Part shown: positions 8,544 to 16,957 of the stretch, piece after piece
How the letters are laid out: every line of letters begins with the position of its first letter
Position numbering within the stretch: the first letter of the stretch is position 1
Assembly: GCA_023408815.1 (NCBI GenBank)
Contig: JAEYJO010000057.1
Coordinates: 162,401-226,400, forward strand
Source: Bacillota bacterium
GTDB taxonomy: Bacteria > Bacillota > Clostridia > Lachnospirales > Lachnospiraceae
Length of the DNA stretch: 64,000 nucleotides
Direction: 5' to 3'
Translations under genes and position numbers: made by a program
The notes under the pieces: generated by a model
Seen by the model: the letters and a program-made list of their open reading frames with translations, nothing else
What the model was told of the DNA's origin: nothing
Databases searched by the model: none

Positions 8544-9437
8544 CTATTCTTTCGCATAAGATAGAAGCCTGAGTTTCTGGGAAAGCTCCTCCAACTGTGT
8601 CCCTAATCCACAGTCAAATATTCCGCCATCCGTCTCTATCATACATTCGTTCGAACAGAGCGTTATATCTTCCACAATCTCTACGGAGGCTCCGGAATAT
8701 ACTGCGCTGGCTAGCAGCTCTTCCTTCTTCATGCTGACATAAGAATAATCCTCCTTGGAAACATGAATCAGATAATTGCTGCTCCCTTCTATTTTGTGCA
8801 TCGCAGTGGATATCAAATGTACAATGATATCCTGTTCCTTCGCCAAATCCACTTTAAATATTTTCTCATATATATCGGTCAGGCTTTCTATGAACCTCGG
8901 TTCCAGCGCCTTTACAAGCTCCTGATAATCCTTTTCGAGACTAACCCTTTCCTCTTCCAGCTTTTTTCTCTGAGCTTCGATTTTCGCCACGCCCTCATTA
9001 TAGCCATCGTCGTAGCCCTTCACTTTTCCTTCCTCAAATGCGCGCTGTTTCAGTTCCTCACTCTCCTGTTGCGCTCTCGCCAAAACCTCAGACTTAATTT
9101 CCTCCGCTTCGCTGCGCGCCTTGTCCAACATTTCCTGAACCTGTGCGGATACTGCCTGTAAGACCGCTCCTGTATCTTCGCCTTCTGCATTCTCCGGCTG
9201 AGCAGCCTTTATCACAGAACCGCTCTCGTCGTCCGTAAGCAAAGCATCCACTTGCCCTGCATTCAGGCCCGACGAAAAACCGTCCAGCGTATCCGTGCCT
9301 CTCTCACTCCCTGCTACCGTTAGCATCAGCCCTTCCAGATACTCTATTTTCTTCGCGACCTTTTCATTATTATCTATCATCAAAGCATCATCGTTTTGTA
9401 CGGTAATCTGATTGAATTTGTAAATATTCCTAGACAA
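8544..9437 (-). CDS. fliH: FliH flagellar export regulator
   Basis: 297 residues from the TTG at 9437, giving MSRNIYKFNQITVQNDD, the typical FliH opening. GGAGGTGA lies 8 bases before this TTG, and the start overlaps the fliG stop by 8 bases. An ORF reading starting at 9470 would run deep into fliG without a ribosome site. The middle (about residues 110-190) is a Glu/Lys coiled coil with a YDDGYNEGVAKIEAQ glycine-patterned segment typical of FliH/YscL. The C-terminus is the V-ATPase E-subunit-like domain. FliH binds FliI and links it to the C-ring protein FliN. Confidence 0.9.
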   Translation of the reverse strand: MSRNIYKFNQITVQNDDALMIDNNEKVAKKIEYLEGLMLTVAGSERGTDTLDGFSSGLNAGQVDALLTDDESGSVIKAAQPENAEGEDTGAVLQAVSAQVQEMLDKARSEAEEIKSEVLARAQQESEELKQRAFEEGKVKGYDDGYNEGVAKIEAQRKKLEEERVSLEKDYQELVKALEPRFIESLTDIYEKIFKVDLAKEQDIIVHLISTAMHKIEGSSNYLIHVSKEDYSYVSMKKEELLASAVYSGASVEIVEDITLCSNECMIETDGGIFDCGLGTQLEELSQKLRLLSYAKE

Positions 9438-10446
9438 TAATCTCGTCACCTCCACCTCTGGAGATAACAATTTCCGCCGAATCTTCCAGTTTTCTTATAA
9501 TATTAACTATCTTCTGCTGAGCCTCTTCCACATCCTTCATACGTACAGGTCCCATGAATTCCATATCTTCTCTGATCATAACAGAAAGACGTTTGGACAT
9601 ATTGTTAAATATCGTATTCTGAACCTGTTCGTTAGAGCCTTTGAGCGCAATGGCAAGATCGTTATTGTCCACGTCGCGCAGAACTCTCTGAATCGCTCTG
9701 TCGTCAAGCAGCAAAATATCCTCGAATACGAACATCTTCTTTCTGATTTCGTCCGCAAGTTCCGGCTCTTCGATTTCCAAAGTCTCCATAATATGCTTCT
9801 CTGTACCACGGTCTACCGTATTCAAAATGTCTACGACCGCATCTACGCCGCCGATAATCGTGTAATCTTGATTTACCAAAGATGCGAGCTTGGATTCCAG
9901 CACTTTTTCCACCTCTTTTATTACATCCGGACTGGTTCTGTCCATTACCGCAATACGCCTTGCCACGTCCGCCTGCCTGTCTGGAGGCAATGCCGATATG
10001 ATAAGCGCAGACTGCGCTGACGACAAATAGGACATGATGAGTGCTATCGTCTGCGGATGCTCGTCCTGGATAAAGTTGAGAAGCTGCGATGCATCCGTTT
10101 TTCTGATAAATTCGAAAGGCTTAACCTGCAAGGATGCAGTCAGCTTGCTGATAACATCCATCGCCTTTTCCGAGCCAAGTGCTTTTTCCAAAAGTTCCTT
10201 CGCGTAGCCGATACCACCTTCTGCGATATACTGCTGAGCGAGGCAAACCTGATAAAATTCGTCTAATATTTCTTCCTTTAATTGCGGTGTAATACTTCTC
10301 GTATTCGCTATTTCCAAAGTTAATTCTTCGATTTCTTCTTCCTTCAAATGCTTAAATATCATCGCAGACCGTTCCGGTCCCAGCGCAATCAATAAAATGG
10401 CCGCTTTCTGAAGTCCCGCGATTTTTTCATCCCCAGTTCTGGACAT
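9430..10446 (-). CDS. fliG: FliG flagellar motor switch protein
   Basis: 338 residues, the normal length. The N-terminal domain binds FliF (GLQKAAILLIALGPERSA). The middle domain has the EHPQTIALIMSYL motif. The C-terminal torque domain includes LLDDRAIQRVLRDV, then DLAIALKGSNEQVQ and RAxxM-like charged helices. FliG sits on the MS ring and converts stator force to rotation. The ATG at 10446 follows the fliF stop by 5 bases, with GGGGGTAAAGGG before it. Its last codons hold the ribosome site of fliH. Confidence 0.97.
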   Translation of the reverse strand: MSRTGDEKIAGLQKAAILLIALGPERSAMIFKHLKEEEIEELTLEIANTRSITPQLKEEILDEFYQVCLAQQYIAEGGIGYAKELLEKALGSEKAMDVISKLTASLQVKPFEFIRKTDASQLLNFIQDEHPQTIALIMSYLSSAQSALIISALPPDRQADVARRIAVMDRTSPDVIKEVEKVLESKLASLVNQDYTIIGGVDAVVDILNTVDRGTEKHIMETLEIEEPELADEIRKKMFVFEDILLLDDRAIQRVLRDVDNNDLAIALKGSNEQVQNTIFNNMSKRLSVMIREDMEFMGPVRMKDVEEAQQKIVNIIRKLEDSAEIVISRGGGDEIIV

Positions 10447-10451
10447 TCCCT

Positions 10452-12050
10452 TTACCCCCAGTCTTCATTCAGCCAGTTTCTAAGCAGGCTGGCCGCTGCT
10501 TCCGGATTCTCGTTTACAAATCTGTCAATCATCTTTCTTGTCTCGGATTCATTTTCCGGCCCGAGGCTCTCAAGTTCTACAACCGGAGTAGATTGAAGCA
10601 GGGATTCCACGGAAAGTTCCTCCTCCACTTCTCTTTCTTTCTCTCCGCGCATGCTTCTCAATATTACGAAAGCGAGGAGGGCAAGAATTACGACAACCAA
10701 CAATATCTGAATGACATCAGTAGCCGTCACATTAAGCCCTTCACTGTCGAAGAACAGATTCTCACTATAGGCTACAATCGTAATAGCATCCGAGTTGATG
10801 CCGGTAGCATTCGCCACCACATCATACATTTCCGCTTCCACGTCCACTTTCGTTCTTCCTGTATTAGCCGACTTGTATTCATCCCAAGAGATTCCATCCA
10901 AAAGCCCCTGTCTCTTAGCATCTTCTTCGTGTACTATGTTAAAAACGATTCCCGTAACCGAAACAGAAGACTCGTCATAGTTGATGCGGCCCGCAGGAGT
11001 GCTTGCATTGGTTATGGTCTCGTTCGGAAGGTAATCTCTGGACTCCTCCGTTACGGTAGAACTGCTGTTGGCATTGTCCTGAACTACGTAGGACGTCTGG
11101 TCATTAGAATCCGTTCCGGGCACACCTCCGTTGGAATTGGTGGAATCCGAACTATAAATATCCTCGTGGCTCAGTACGCCCTGCGTCTGTCCGTCCGCCG
11201 GAGTATAGGTATGCTCCGTAGTATCCGTAGTCGAAAAATCCAACACTAAATTGCTTGCAACCTCGATGTTATCAAACTCGTTGGTCCCAAGCAACACTCT
11301 TTTCACTTCATTCTTCACAAGGCTTTCCGCTTGTGTCTTTACATTGAGCTGGGAATTCGCCAACCCCGATGTCGTGTAATTGTCATCTCCCGAAAACAGC
11401 ATGTTTCCTTCCGTATCGAGGATAACCACATTATTGGTCGTAGCGTTTCCTATAGCAGTCGCCACCGCTCTCGCTAAATATGCCGCATTATCTGTAGTGA
11501 ACTCTCCGTCCAGTTCGAGCAGAATGCTTGCAAAAGCTTCCTCCTCAGTAGAAATAAGAGTTCCGTCATTTTCCGGTATGGACAACTCCACGCTGGCGCT
11601 TTTAATTGCGGAAAACTTCTGTATAAATTCTTTTTCCAGCCTCGTCTCCATATAAAGCTGGTATTTCTTCTGTTTATCTGATTCAGTTGTACTGAAACCG
11701 CCATTTGTTACATTGTCAATACTATATGCTGCAGACTGAATGTCGTTAGCTCCGAGCAAAAGGTTCGCGTCCGACTGCTGGGACTTCAAGACTTCAATCT
11801 GATATCCGTCATCGGATACCTGATAATCGATACCGCCGCCATCCAAAAGTTCTGTCACTTCCGCCGCTTCTTTTGTTGTTTCACAATTGAGCAGCAGCAC
11901 ATATTGAGGTCTCGTAAGAAGCGCTATCAAAATTGCTATAATCAGGATAATTCCGGCCGCCGCCGAGATAATAATTGTTTTTTGTTTCGCGGTAAATTTA
12001 TTCCACCACTCAAGAACTTTGTCTAAAAGCTCTTTCACCTTATCTGCCAT
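10452..12050 (-). CDS. fliF: FliF flagellar MS-ring protein
   Basis: 532 residues. Membrane helix one lies at about residues 24-45 (TIIISAAAGIILIIAILIAL) and helix two at about 444-464 (QILLVVVILALLAFVILRSM). Between them is the large periplasm-facing ring-building region with YQLYMETRLEKEFIQKFSAI, the mark of FliF/YscJ proteins. The C-terminal tail, with MIDRFVNENPEAAASLLRNW, is the FliG-binding piece. FliF nucleates the basal body in the cytoplasmic membrane. A ribosome site, AGGAGAC, precedes the ATG. Confidence 0.97.
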   Translation of the reverse strand: MADKVKELLDKVLEWWNKFTAKQKTIIISAAAGIILIIAILIALLTRPQYVLLLNCETTKEAAEVTELLDGGGIDYQVSDDGYQIEVLKSQQSDANLLLGANDIQSAAYSIDNVTNGGFSTTESDKQKKYQLYMETRLEKEFIQKFSAIKSASVELSIPENDGTLISTEEEAFASILLELDGEFTTDNAAYLARAVATAIGNATTNNVVILDTEGNMLFSGDDNYTTSGLANSQLNVKTQAESLVKNEVKRVLLGTNEFDNIEVASNLVLDFSTTDTTEHTYTPADGQTQGVLSHEDIYSSDSTNSNGGVPGTDSNDQTSYVVQDNANSSSTVTEESRDYLPNETITNASTPAGRINYDESSVSVTGIVFNIVHEEDAKRQGLLDGISWDEYKSANTGRTKVDVEAEMYDVVANATGINSDAITIVAYSENLFFDSEGLNVTATDVIQILLVVVILALLAFVILRSMRGEKEREVEEELSVESLLQSTPVVELESLGPENESETRKMIDRFVNENPEAAASLLRNWLNEDWG

Positions 12051-12089
12051 GTTAAAGTCTCCTTATCTGACGTATTTCTATCAGATTTT

Positions 12090-12413
12090 TTAGATTTGTA
12101 TTTGCATAATCTCTTTGTAAGCGTCTAACAGCTTGTCACGGACTGCCACCGTGTACTGTAATGCGGTTGATGCCTTACCAAGAGCTATCGTAAGATCATG
12201 TGTATTCTGGGTCTCTCCCAGCGCCCACTTGATCTCTTCGTTTTCTGCATCTGACAAATAACTGTTCGTGGTGTTGATATTCTCCATAGCCTTAGTAAGA
12301 ATACTGTCAAAAGAAGTATCTGCCTGCTGAGGAGTTAATTTTTCTATTGCACTGCTTTCCACCGCCTGCTTTACGGCACCCGATGTCACGTTATATAAGG
12401 ATGTGATATCCAT
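12090..12413 (-). CDS. fliE: FliE flagellar hook-basal body adaptor
   Basis: 107 residues. The C-terminal half (DLTIALGKASTALQYTVAVR followed by DKLLDAYKEIMQIQI) is the conserved FliE helix, with SFDSILTKAMENIN before it. FliE joins the MS ring to the rod and is exported early. GGAGGG precedes the ATG at 12413. Forty bases from fliF and 50 from flgC, in the standard flgB-flgC-fliE order. Confidence 0.94.
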   Translation of the reverse strand: MDITSLYNVTSGAVKQAVESSAIEKLTPQQADTSFDSILTKAMENINTTNSYLSDAENEEIKWALGETQNTHDLTIALGKASTALQYTVAVRDKLLDAYKEIMQIQI

Positions 12414-12463
12414 TTTTTCCCTCCATTAATAAGAAATTTATTCCAGACCCTAATTACTGTTTA

Positions 12464-12913
12464 TTACCCCTTGCCCATTTCCAACCCCTTCAAGGCCATG
12501 GACTTGCTTGCCGTAAATGCTGTAGCGTTCGCTTCGTATGCACGGCTTGCGTCTATCATATTCGTCATTTCTGTAATAATATTGACGTTAGGATACGATA
12601 CATATCCGTCCTCATCCGCATCAGGATGGGAAGGATCGTAAGTCTTTACCATATCGGTCCACGTGTCCTCATAGACGCCATTCACCTTTACTCCGGTTCC
12701 TGAATATCTGTCAGTCGCCGTGTTCAGCACATTGCTGAAGGGCGTCTGGGAATTCTTCTCCGAAAAGGTAACCACCTTCCTGCGATAAGGAGTCCCATCC
12801 TCCGTACGCGTAGTATTTGCATTCGCGATGTTCTGCGAAATAATATCCATCCGGTATCTTTGAGCCGTCATTCCAGATGAATTAGTATTAAACGATGTAA
12901 AAATATCGCTCAT
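12464..12913 (-). CDS. flgC: FlgC proximal rod protein
   Basis: 149 residues. It opens with SSGMTAQRYRMDIISQNIAN and carries TTRTEDGTPYRRKVV, both FlgC signatures, and ends with the rod/hook C-terminal motif MIDASRAYEANATAFTASK. FlgC is a structural subunit of the proximal rod. The gene starts 20 bases after flgB with a GGGGGAG ribosome site. Confidence 0.96.
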   Translation of the reverse strand: MSDIFTSFNTNSSGMTAQRYRMDIISQNIANANTTRTEDGTPYRRKVVTFSEKNSQTPFSNVLNTATDRYSGTGVKVNGVYEDTWTDMVKTYDPSHPDADEDGYVSYPNVNIITEMTNMIDASRAYEANATAFTASKSMALKGLEMGKG

Positions 12914-12932
12914 TTGCTGCTCCCCCTATCCC

Positions 12933-13322
12933 TTATTTCATAACCATCTGAAGATTTTTAAGCTCCTGCGTCATGCTGTCAACCAATCCATTATACCGCA
13001 ACTGGTTCGCCGCAAGCGTCACGTTTTCAGTCTCGATGTCCACATTATTACCATCCGAGCGATAAGAAAAATTCGCCGAATCGACATATGTGCGCGGCTT
13101 CAACTGATTGATTTTCAAATCGCTAACTTTATCGTCCATAGAAGTATATTTGGAATGCTCCAATGCCCTTTTCAGTTCCGACTCGAACTCCACATCCTGT
13201 CTCTTATATCCCGGAGTGGATACATTCGCTATATTGTTAGCAATCACATCGTTGCGAATCCACGCCGCATCCGCCGCCTTATCCAGTACATTAATATAAT
13301 CAAATGTATTGCTGTTAATCAT
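12933..13322 (-). CDS. flgB: FlgB proximal rod protein, first gene of the flagellar operon
   Basis: 129 residues. The rod signature IRNDVIANNIANVSTPGYKR and the C-terminal ENVTLAANQLRYNGLVDSMT segment are those of FlgB. It forms the proximal rod with FlgC. As the first gene of the operon it lies about 100 bases downstream of a predicted promoter. GAAGGAGAAGG precedes the ATG. Confidence 0.96.
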   Translation of the reverse strand: MINSNTFDYINVLDKAADAAWIRNDVIANNIANVSTPGYKRQDVEFESELKRALEHSKYTSMDDKVSDLKINQLKPRTYVDSANFSYRSDGNNVDIETENVTLAANQLRYNGLVDSMTQELKNLQMVMK

Positions 13323-13424
13323 AACCTTCTCCTTCGTAAGCAGTTGCTAGTCTACATCTTGGATAAAAAATTAAATTCCCTTCCGATTACCCCAAAATAT
13401 AGCTCTTCTAATCTACTATTTTCT

Positions 13425-13452
13425 ATTATAATTTATTTATTAAAAAACACAA
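13425..13452 (-). promoter_or_regulatory. Predicted sigma-A type promoter of the flagellar operon
   Basis: On the minus strand a perfect TATAAT (13425-13430) lies 16 bases downstream of a weak -35, TTGTGT (13447-13452). It is the best vegetative promoter between the codY terminator and flgB. A weak -35 next to a perfect -10 would fit an operon needing help from, or exclusion by, a regulator. No sigma-D (SigD/FliA) pattern was seen here. Confidence 0.5.
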
Positions 13453-13483
13453 GATTTTTTTACAAAAAAAGACAAAAAATGCG

Positions 13484-13517
13484 AAAAGGATTTATGAATA
13501 CTTCAATAAATCCTTTT
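13484..13517 (-). terminator. Rho-independent terminator of codY
   Basis: A 12-base perfect stem (AAAAGGATTTAT with ATAAATCCTTTT) closes a 10-base loop. On the minus strand it is followed by CGC and a long T-rich run (13483 downwards), so it ends codY and separates it from the flagellar promoter. Confidence 0.8.
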
Positions 13518-13546
13518 TGTTTTCTTTCTTTTTCGCCTTTTTTCTG

Positions 13547-14332
13547 TTATTTTCTGCTTTCTTTTTTAATTCTATCAATTTCGTCAAACACTACATCGTT
13601 AAGCACTTTAATATAAGTTCCCTTCATTCCCGAGGATCTGGACTCGATAACCCCCGCACTTTCGAACTTTCTTAACGCATTAACGATTACCGATCTGGTA
13701 ATTCCTACGCGGTCCGCAATCTTGCTCGCGACCAAAATCCCCTCTGTTCCGCCAAGCTCATCAAATATATGGGTAATCGCCTCCAATTCCGAAAATGATA
13801 GTGTGCTGACCGCTGAACGCACCACTGCAACCTTCCGGCCTTCCTCTGCACTTTCTTCGTTCACAGCCCGCAGCATCTCGAGGCCGACTACCGTAGTTCC
13901 GTATTCACACAGGATAATATCGTCGATGTCGTACTGCTCGTCACCTTTATAAATGAATAACGTGCCCAGCCGCTCTCCCGCTATATCGATAGGCGTAATT
14001 ATCGCCTGAATCTTCCTCATATCAATATTCTCAAACCCAAGCGTCTCCAGATTCACGTTTTCCTTCGTGGATAAGACGGCAAGCATTCTCTCGTTCAGCA
14101 TAGAATCAATAAAACCGCCCACCTTGCCGACAATCAGCTCGTTGATGGAATCCACTCCCGACGCGGTTCCCACGCCGAGCACTTTTCCTTTCTTGCTGAT
14201 TACAAGAACATTAGAATACAAAATCTCGCACAACACACTGCATATGTCATTAAAAACCACCTTGCTGGAATTATTGTTGTGCAATAACTTGCCTATTTTT
14301 CTTGTCTTGTCCAACAGTTGAACACTGCTCAT
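13547..14332 (-). CDS. codY: CodY global nutrient-sensing repressor
   Basis: 261 residues from the ATG at 14332, giving MSSVQLLDKTRKIGKLLHNN; GGAGG lies 7 bases before it, and the 46 extra upstream codons have no ribosome site. The N-terminal GAF domain (about 1-155) binds branched-chain amino acids in known CodY, and a GTP response is also known. The C-terminal winged helix contains ASKIADRVGITRSVIVNALR and KFESAGVIESRSSGMKGTY, the near-invariant DNA-reading helices. CodY represses amino-acid, motility and stationary-phase genes in rich medium. The gene sits directly upstream of the flagellar operon, as in Bacillus, but without hslVU before it. Confidence 0.97.
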   Translation of the reverse strand: MSSVQLLDKTRKIGKLLHNNNSSKVVFNDICSVLCEILYSNVLVISKKGKVLGVGTASGVDSINELIVGKVGGFIDSMLNERMLAVLSTKENVNLETLGFENIDMRKIQAIITPIDIAGERLGTLFIYKGDEQYDIDDIILCEYGTTVVGLEMLRAVNEESAEEGRKVAVVRSAVSTLSFSELEAITHIFDELGGTEGILVASKIADRVGITRSVIVNALRKFESAGVIESRSSGMKGTYIKVLNDVVFDEIDRIKKESRK

Positions 14333-14432
14333 TCCCCTACCTCCAATTTTCCTTTTTGTATTCGGCAGCCGCCGTACATACTGGGGGAAGAAAAGTACAT
14401 AAAAACCCCCGGAATTGTTGCTTAATACGCTA

Positions 14433-14461
14433 ATTGTATCACAATGTTTTCGTAATATCAA
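14433..14461 (-). promoter_or_regulatory. Predicted codY promoter
   Basis: On the minus strand TTGATA (14456-14461) and TACAAT (14433-14438) are separated by exactly 17 bases, a good vegetative promoter about 100 bases upstream of the codY start. Confidence 0.65.
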
Positions 14462-14485
14462 CGATTCCAAGGGGAATTATTTAAA

Positions 14486-14519
14486 AATTTGTCGAAATTT
14501 AGAACAATTTCTGAAATTG
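14486..14519. promoter_or_regulatory. Two CodY-box-like palindromes upstream of codY
   Basis: Positions 14505-14519 hold the perfect palindrome CAATTTCTGAAATTG, matching the CodY consensus AATTTTCWGAAAATT at 11 of 15 bases with symmetric mismatches. Positions 14486-14500 (AATTTGTCGAAATTT) also match 11 of 15. The two sites are 19 bases apart, start to start, and lie 25 to 58 bases upstream of the predicted codY -35. They suggest autoregulation. The sites are A/T-rich, so chance matches are possible. Confidence 0.4.
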
Positions 14520-14532
14520 CAGCAGCCATTTT

Positions 14533-16611
14533 TTAATTTTGCGGATTATTGGGGCGGTTCATCACGTGTCCGCAGTTCTCATTGGAGCAAACCAGCTTGT
14601 TCCCCTTTTCCAGCATGAGGGAGCCACATTTTTCACACTTTATTTCGGAGGGCTTCTGCCATACCATAAAATCACATTCCGGATTGCCCACGCAGCCATA
14701 ATACTTTCTGCCTTTTTTTGTCTTCTTCAGTACGATATCTTTTCCGCACTTAGGGCACGAAATTCCAATCTTCTCCAGATAAGGTTTCGTATTGCGGCAT
14801 TCGGGAAAGCCCGGGCAAGCTAAAAACCTGCCGTGAGGCCCATACTTGATTACCATCTGCTTTCCGCATACGTCGCATACTTCATCCGACACCTCATCGG
14901 CTATCTTCACGTGCTCCAGCTCTTTTTCCGCCTTCTGCACCGCCGCCTCCAAATCGGGATAAAAATTGGAAACAATGCTCTTCCACTTCACGCTTCCTTC
15001 CTCTACCCCATCCAAAAGAACTTCCATATTTGCGGTAAAATTTACATCCACGATGCTGGGAAAAGCCTCCTTCATCATATTATTCACCACTTCTCCGAGT
15101 TCTGTCACATACAGATTCTTGCTTTCCTTCACCACGTACCGCCTTGCCAAAATCGTCGTAATGGTAGGTGCATAGGTACTGGGACGGCCTATTCCCAGCT
15201 CCTCTAAGGCACGTACCAGGGAGGCCTCTGTATAGTGAGGTGCCGGCTGAGTGAAATGCTGCTTATAGTCGAAGGCTTCGAATTCCAGCTTCGTATCCTT
15301 ATCGATACCTTTGATGAGGGTATTGGCCTCTTCTTTTTCTTCTTCCTGTGTATATACGCTCATGAAGCCATCGAAGATAATCTTCGATGCAGCGACAGTA
15401 AAGCGATGTCCGTTCCCGTCGATCTTCACCGAAGTAGTTTCATATTTTGCCGGATTCATACGGCTGGCAGCAAACCGCTTCCAAATAAGCTGATAAAGCC
15501 GAAACTGGTCTCTGGATAAAGAATCCTTCATTTCAAAAGGAGTTCTAGCTATATCTGTAGGGCGAATCGCCTCATGGGCGTCCTGAATCTTCTGGGATGT
15601 CTTTTTCTCATTGGCCGATACGGCAGCATATTCACTGCCATAGACCGAATCAATATATTCCTTTGCCTGCCTCTCCGCTTCCTCGGAGACTCTTGTGGAA
15701 TCCGTACGAAGATACGTGATAATACCAACCGTACCGTTTCCCTTTATATCCACGCCTTCATAAAGCTGCTGAGCGAGACGCATCGTTTTCTGAGTGGAGA
15801 AATTGAGCACCTTGCTGGCTTCCTGCTGCAAAGTGGAAGTGGTAAAGGGCTGAGGTGCTTTTTTCATCCGTTCTCCCTTTTTCACCTCTGTAACTTCATA
15901 TTTAGCATTTTTTAAATCTTTTATAATATCGTTCAATTCCTCTTCGGAGGAAATATTCACTTTTCCTTCAGCAGTTCCGTAATATTTGGCTGCCAGAGGC
16001 TTCTTTTCACCCGGAACGTGTAAAAGAGCGTCCAACGACCAGTACTCCTCCGGAATGAATGCGTTAATTTCATCCTCTCTGTCGCAAATAATGCGGAGCG
16101 CTACCGATTGCACACGGCCCGCACTCAGCCCTCTCTTTACCTTTGCCCACAGCACCGGAGAGATGCGATAGCCTACCATTCGGTCCAATACTCTTCTGGC
16201 CTGCTGTGCATCCACCAGATCCATATCCACCTTACGCGCGTTCTTAAGCGATTCCTTTACCGCATTCTTGGTAATTTCGTTAAAGGTAATGCGGTACACC
16301 TTCTTGTCCTCCAGCTTAAGCGCCTTTGTAAGATGCCACGAGATCGCTTCCCCTTCGCGGTCGGGGTCGGTTGCCAGATAGATTTTTTCCGCCTTCTTCA
16401 CTTCCTTGCGAAGATTTGCAAGAATATCTCCCTTTCCCCGAATCGTAATATATTTCGGTTCATAATCGTTTTCTATGTCAATTCCCAACTGGCTCTTCGG
16501 CATGTCTCTTACATGTCCGTTACTCGCGGCAACCTCATAATTAGGTCCCAAGAATTTCTTAATCGTCTTTACTTTTGCTGGCGATTCCACAATCACTAAA
16601 TACTTTGCCAT
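14533..16611 (-). CDS. topA: DNA topoisomerase I
   Basis: 692 residues from the ATG at 16611 (MAKYLVIVESPAKVKTIKKF); AGGGGAAAAA precedes it. The Toprim domain holds the E of VESPAKV and LATDPDREGEAI. The catalytic tyrosine is Y300 in GIITYLRTDSTRVS. Three C-terminal zinc ribbons are visible: CDVCGK with CPGFPEC, CPKCGK with CVGNPEC, and CEKCGS with CSNENC. Type IA enzyme that relaxes negative supercoils. It lies between dprA and codY, as in Bacillus (smf-topA-...-codY), with trmFO, xerC and hslVU absent from the interval. Confidence 0.98.
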   Translation of the reverse strand: MAKYLVIVESPAKVKTIKKFLGPNYEVAASNGHVRDMPKSQLGIDIENDYEPKYITIRGKGDILANLRKEVKKAEKIYLATDPDREGEAISWHLTKALKLEDKKVYRITFNEITKNAVKESLKNARKVDMDLVDAQQARRVLDRMVGYRISPVLWAKVKRGLSAGRVQSVALRIICDREDEINAFIPEEYWSLDALLHVPGEKKPLAAKYYGTAEGKVNISSEEELNDIIKDLKNAKYEVTEVKKGERMKKAPQPFTTSTLQQEASKVLNFSTQKTMRLAQQLYEGVDIKGNGTVGIITYLRTDSTRVSEEAERQAKEYIDSVYGSEYAAVSANEKKTSQKIQDAHEAIRPTDIARTPFEMKDSLSRDQFRLYQLIWKRFAASRMNPAKYETTSVKIDGNGHRFTVAASKIIFDGFMSVYTQEEEKEEANTLIKGIDKDTKLEFEAFDYKQHFTQPAPHYTEASLVRALEELGIGRPSTYAPTITTILARRYVVKESKNLYVTELGEVVNNMMKEAFPSIVDVNFTANMEVLLDGVEEGSVKWKSIVSNFYPDLEAAVQKAEKELEHVKIADEVSDEVCDVCGKQMVIKYGPHGRFLACPGFPECRNTKPYLEKIGISCPKCGKDIVLKKTKKGRKYYGCVGNPECDFMVWQKPSEIKCEKCGSLMLEKGNKLVCSNENCGHVMNRPNNPQN

Positions 16612-16697
16612 ATTTTTTCCCCTGTTCATCTGCTATAGTTTCTTCTATATATAAGGCCGCATAAGCACACTGTGCCGTCTGGCCTGCAACTTGCATC

Positions 16698-16726
16698 ACT
16701 ATACAATAATTTTTCTGCGCTTGCAA
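16698..16726 (-). promoter_or_regulatory. Predicted topA promoter
   Basis: TTGCAA (16721-16726) and TATAGT (16698-16703), 17 bases apart on the minus strand, about 90 bases upstream of the topA start. It lies after the dprA terminator, so topA can be transcribed independently. Confidence 0.5.
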
Positions 16727-16781
16727 GTAATATTATGAAAAATTTAGAAATTTTATTCATTTATAGTATATGATACCAGGG

Positions 16782-16823
16782 AAAAAAGGTCATATTTTTC
16801 ATGCTTGCATGAAAAAATATGAC
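16782..16823 (-). terminator. Rho-independent terminator of dprA
   Basis: Stem of 15-16 bases (arms 16789-16803 and 16808-16823) with a single extra base on one arm and a 4-base loop, followed on the minus strand by six T (16782-16787). It ends the comM-dprA transcript. Confidence 0.75.
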
Positions 16824-16957
16824 TTTGAGACCTGCAAAACATGAGAAAGCAGCCCGACAGGGCGAATTCCGAATGTTTTTAGGATTGTAAGAGCACATTG
16901 TGCGTTACGATCCGTAGGCATCAGGACAGCGAATTACTATTTTTGTCCCGATATTTG
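16824..16957. other. Non-coding gap between dprA and its terminator with small hairpins
   Basis: No gene is visible in these bases, the trailing region of the dprA message. They contain GCCCGACAGGGC (a 4-base stem) and a palindrome GCACATTGTGC at 16893-16903, flanked by GTAA and TTAC so the stem can be longer. A sister palindrome, GCACACTGTGC, lies at 16665-16675 in the topA leader. Whether they bind a protein is unknown. Confidence 0.45.

Noticed and set aside
10593..11249. 218-codon plus-strand frame opposite fliF
   Set aside because: No start signal and strange composition; fliF on the other strand is certain.
13323..13480. CodY box or SigD promoter in front of flgB
   Set aside because: A/T-rich stretches occur, but none matches the CodY consensus better than chance by eye, and no SigD pattern with the right spacing was found.
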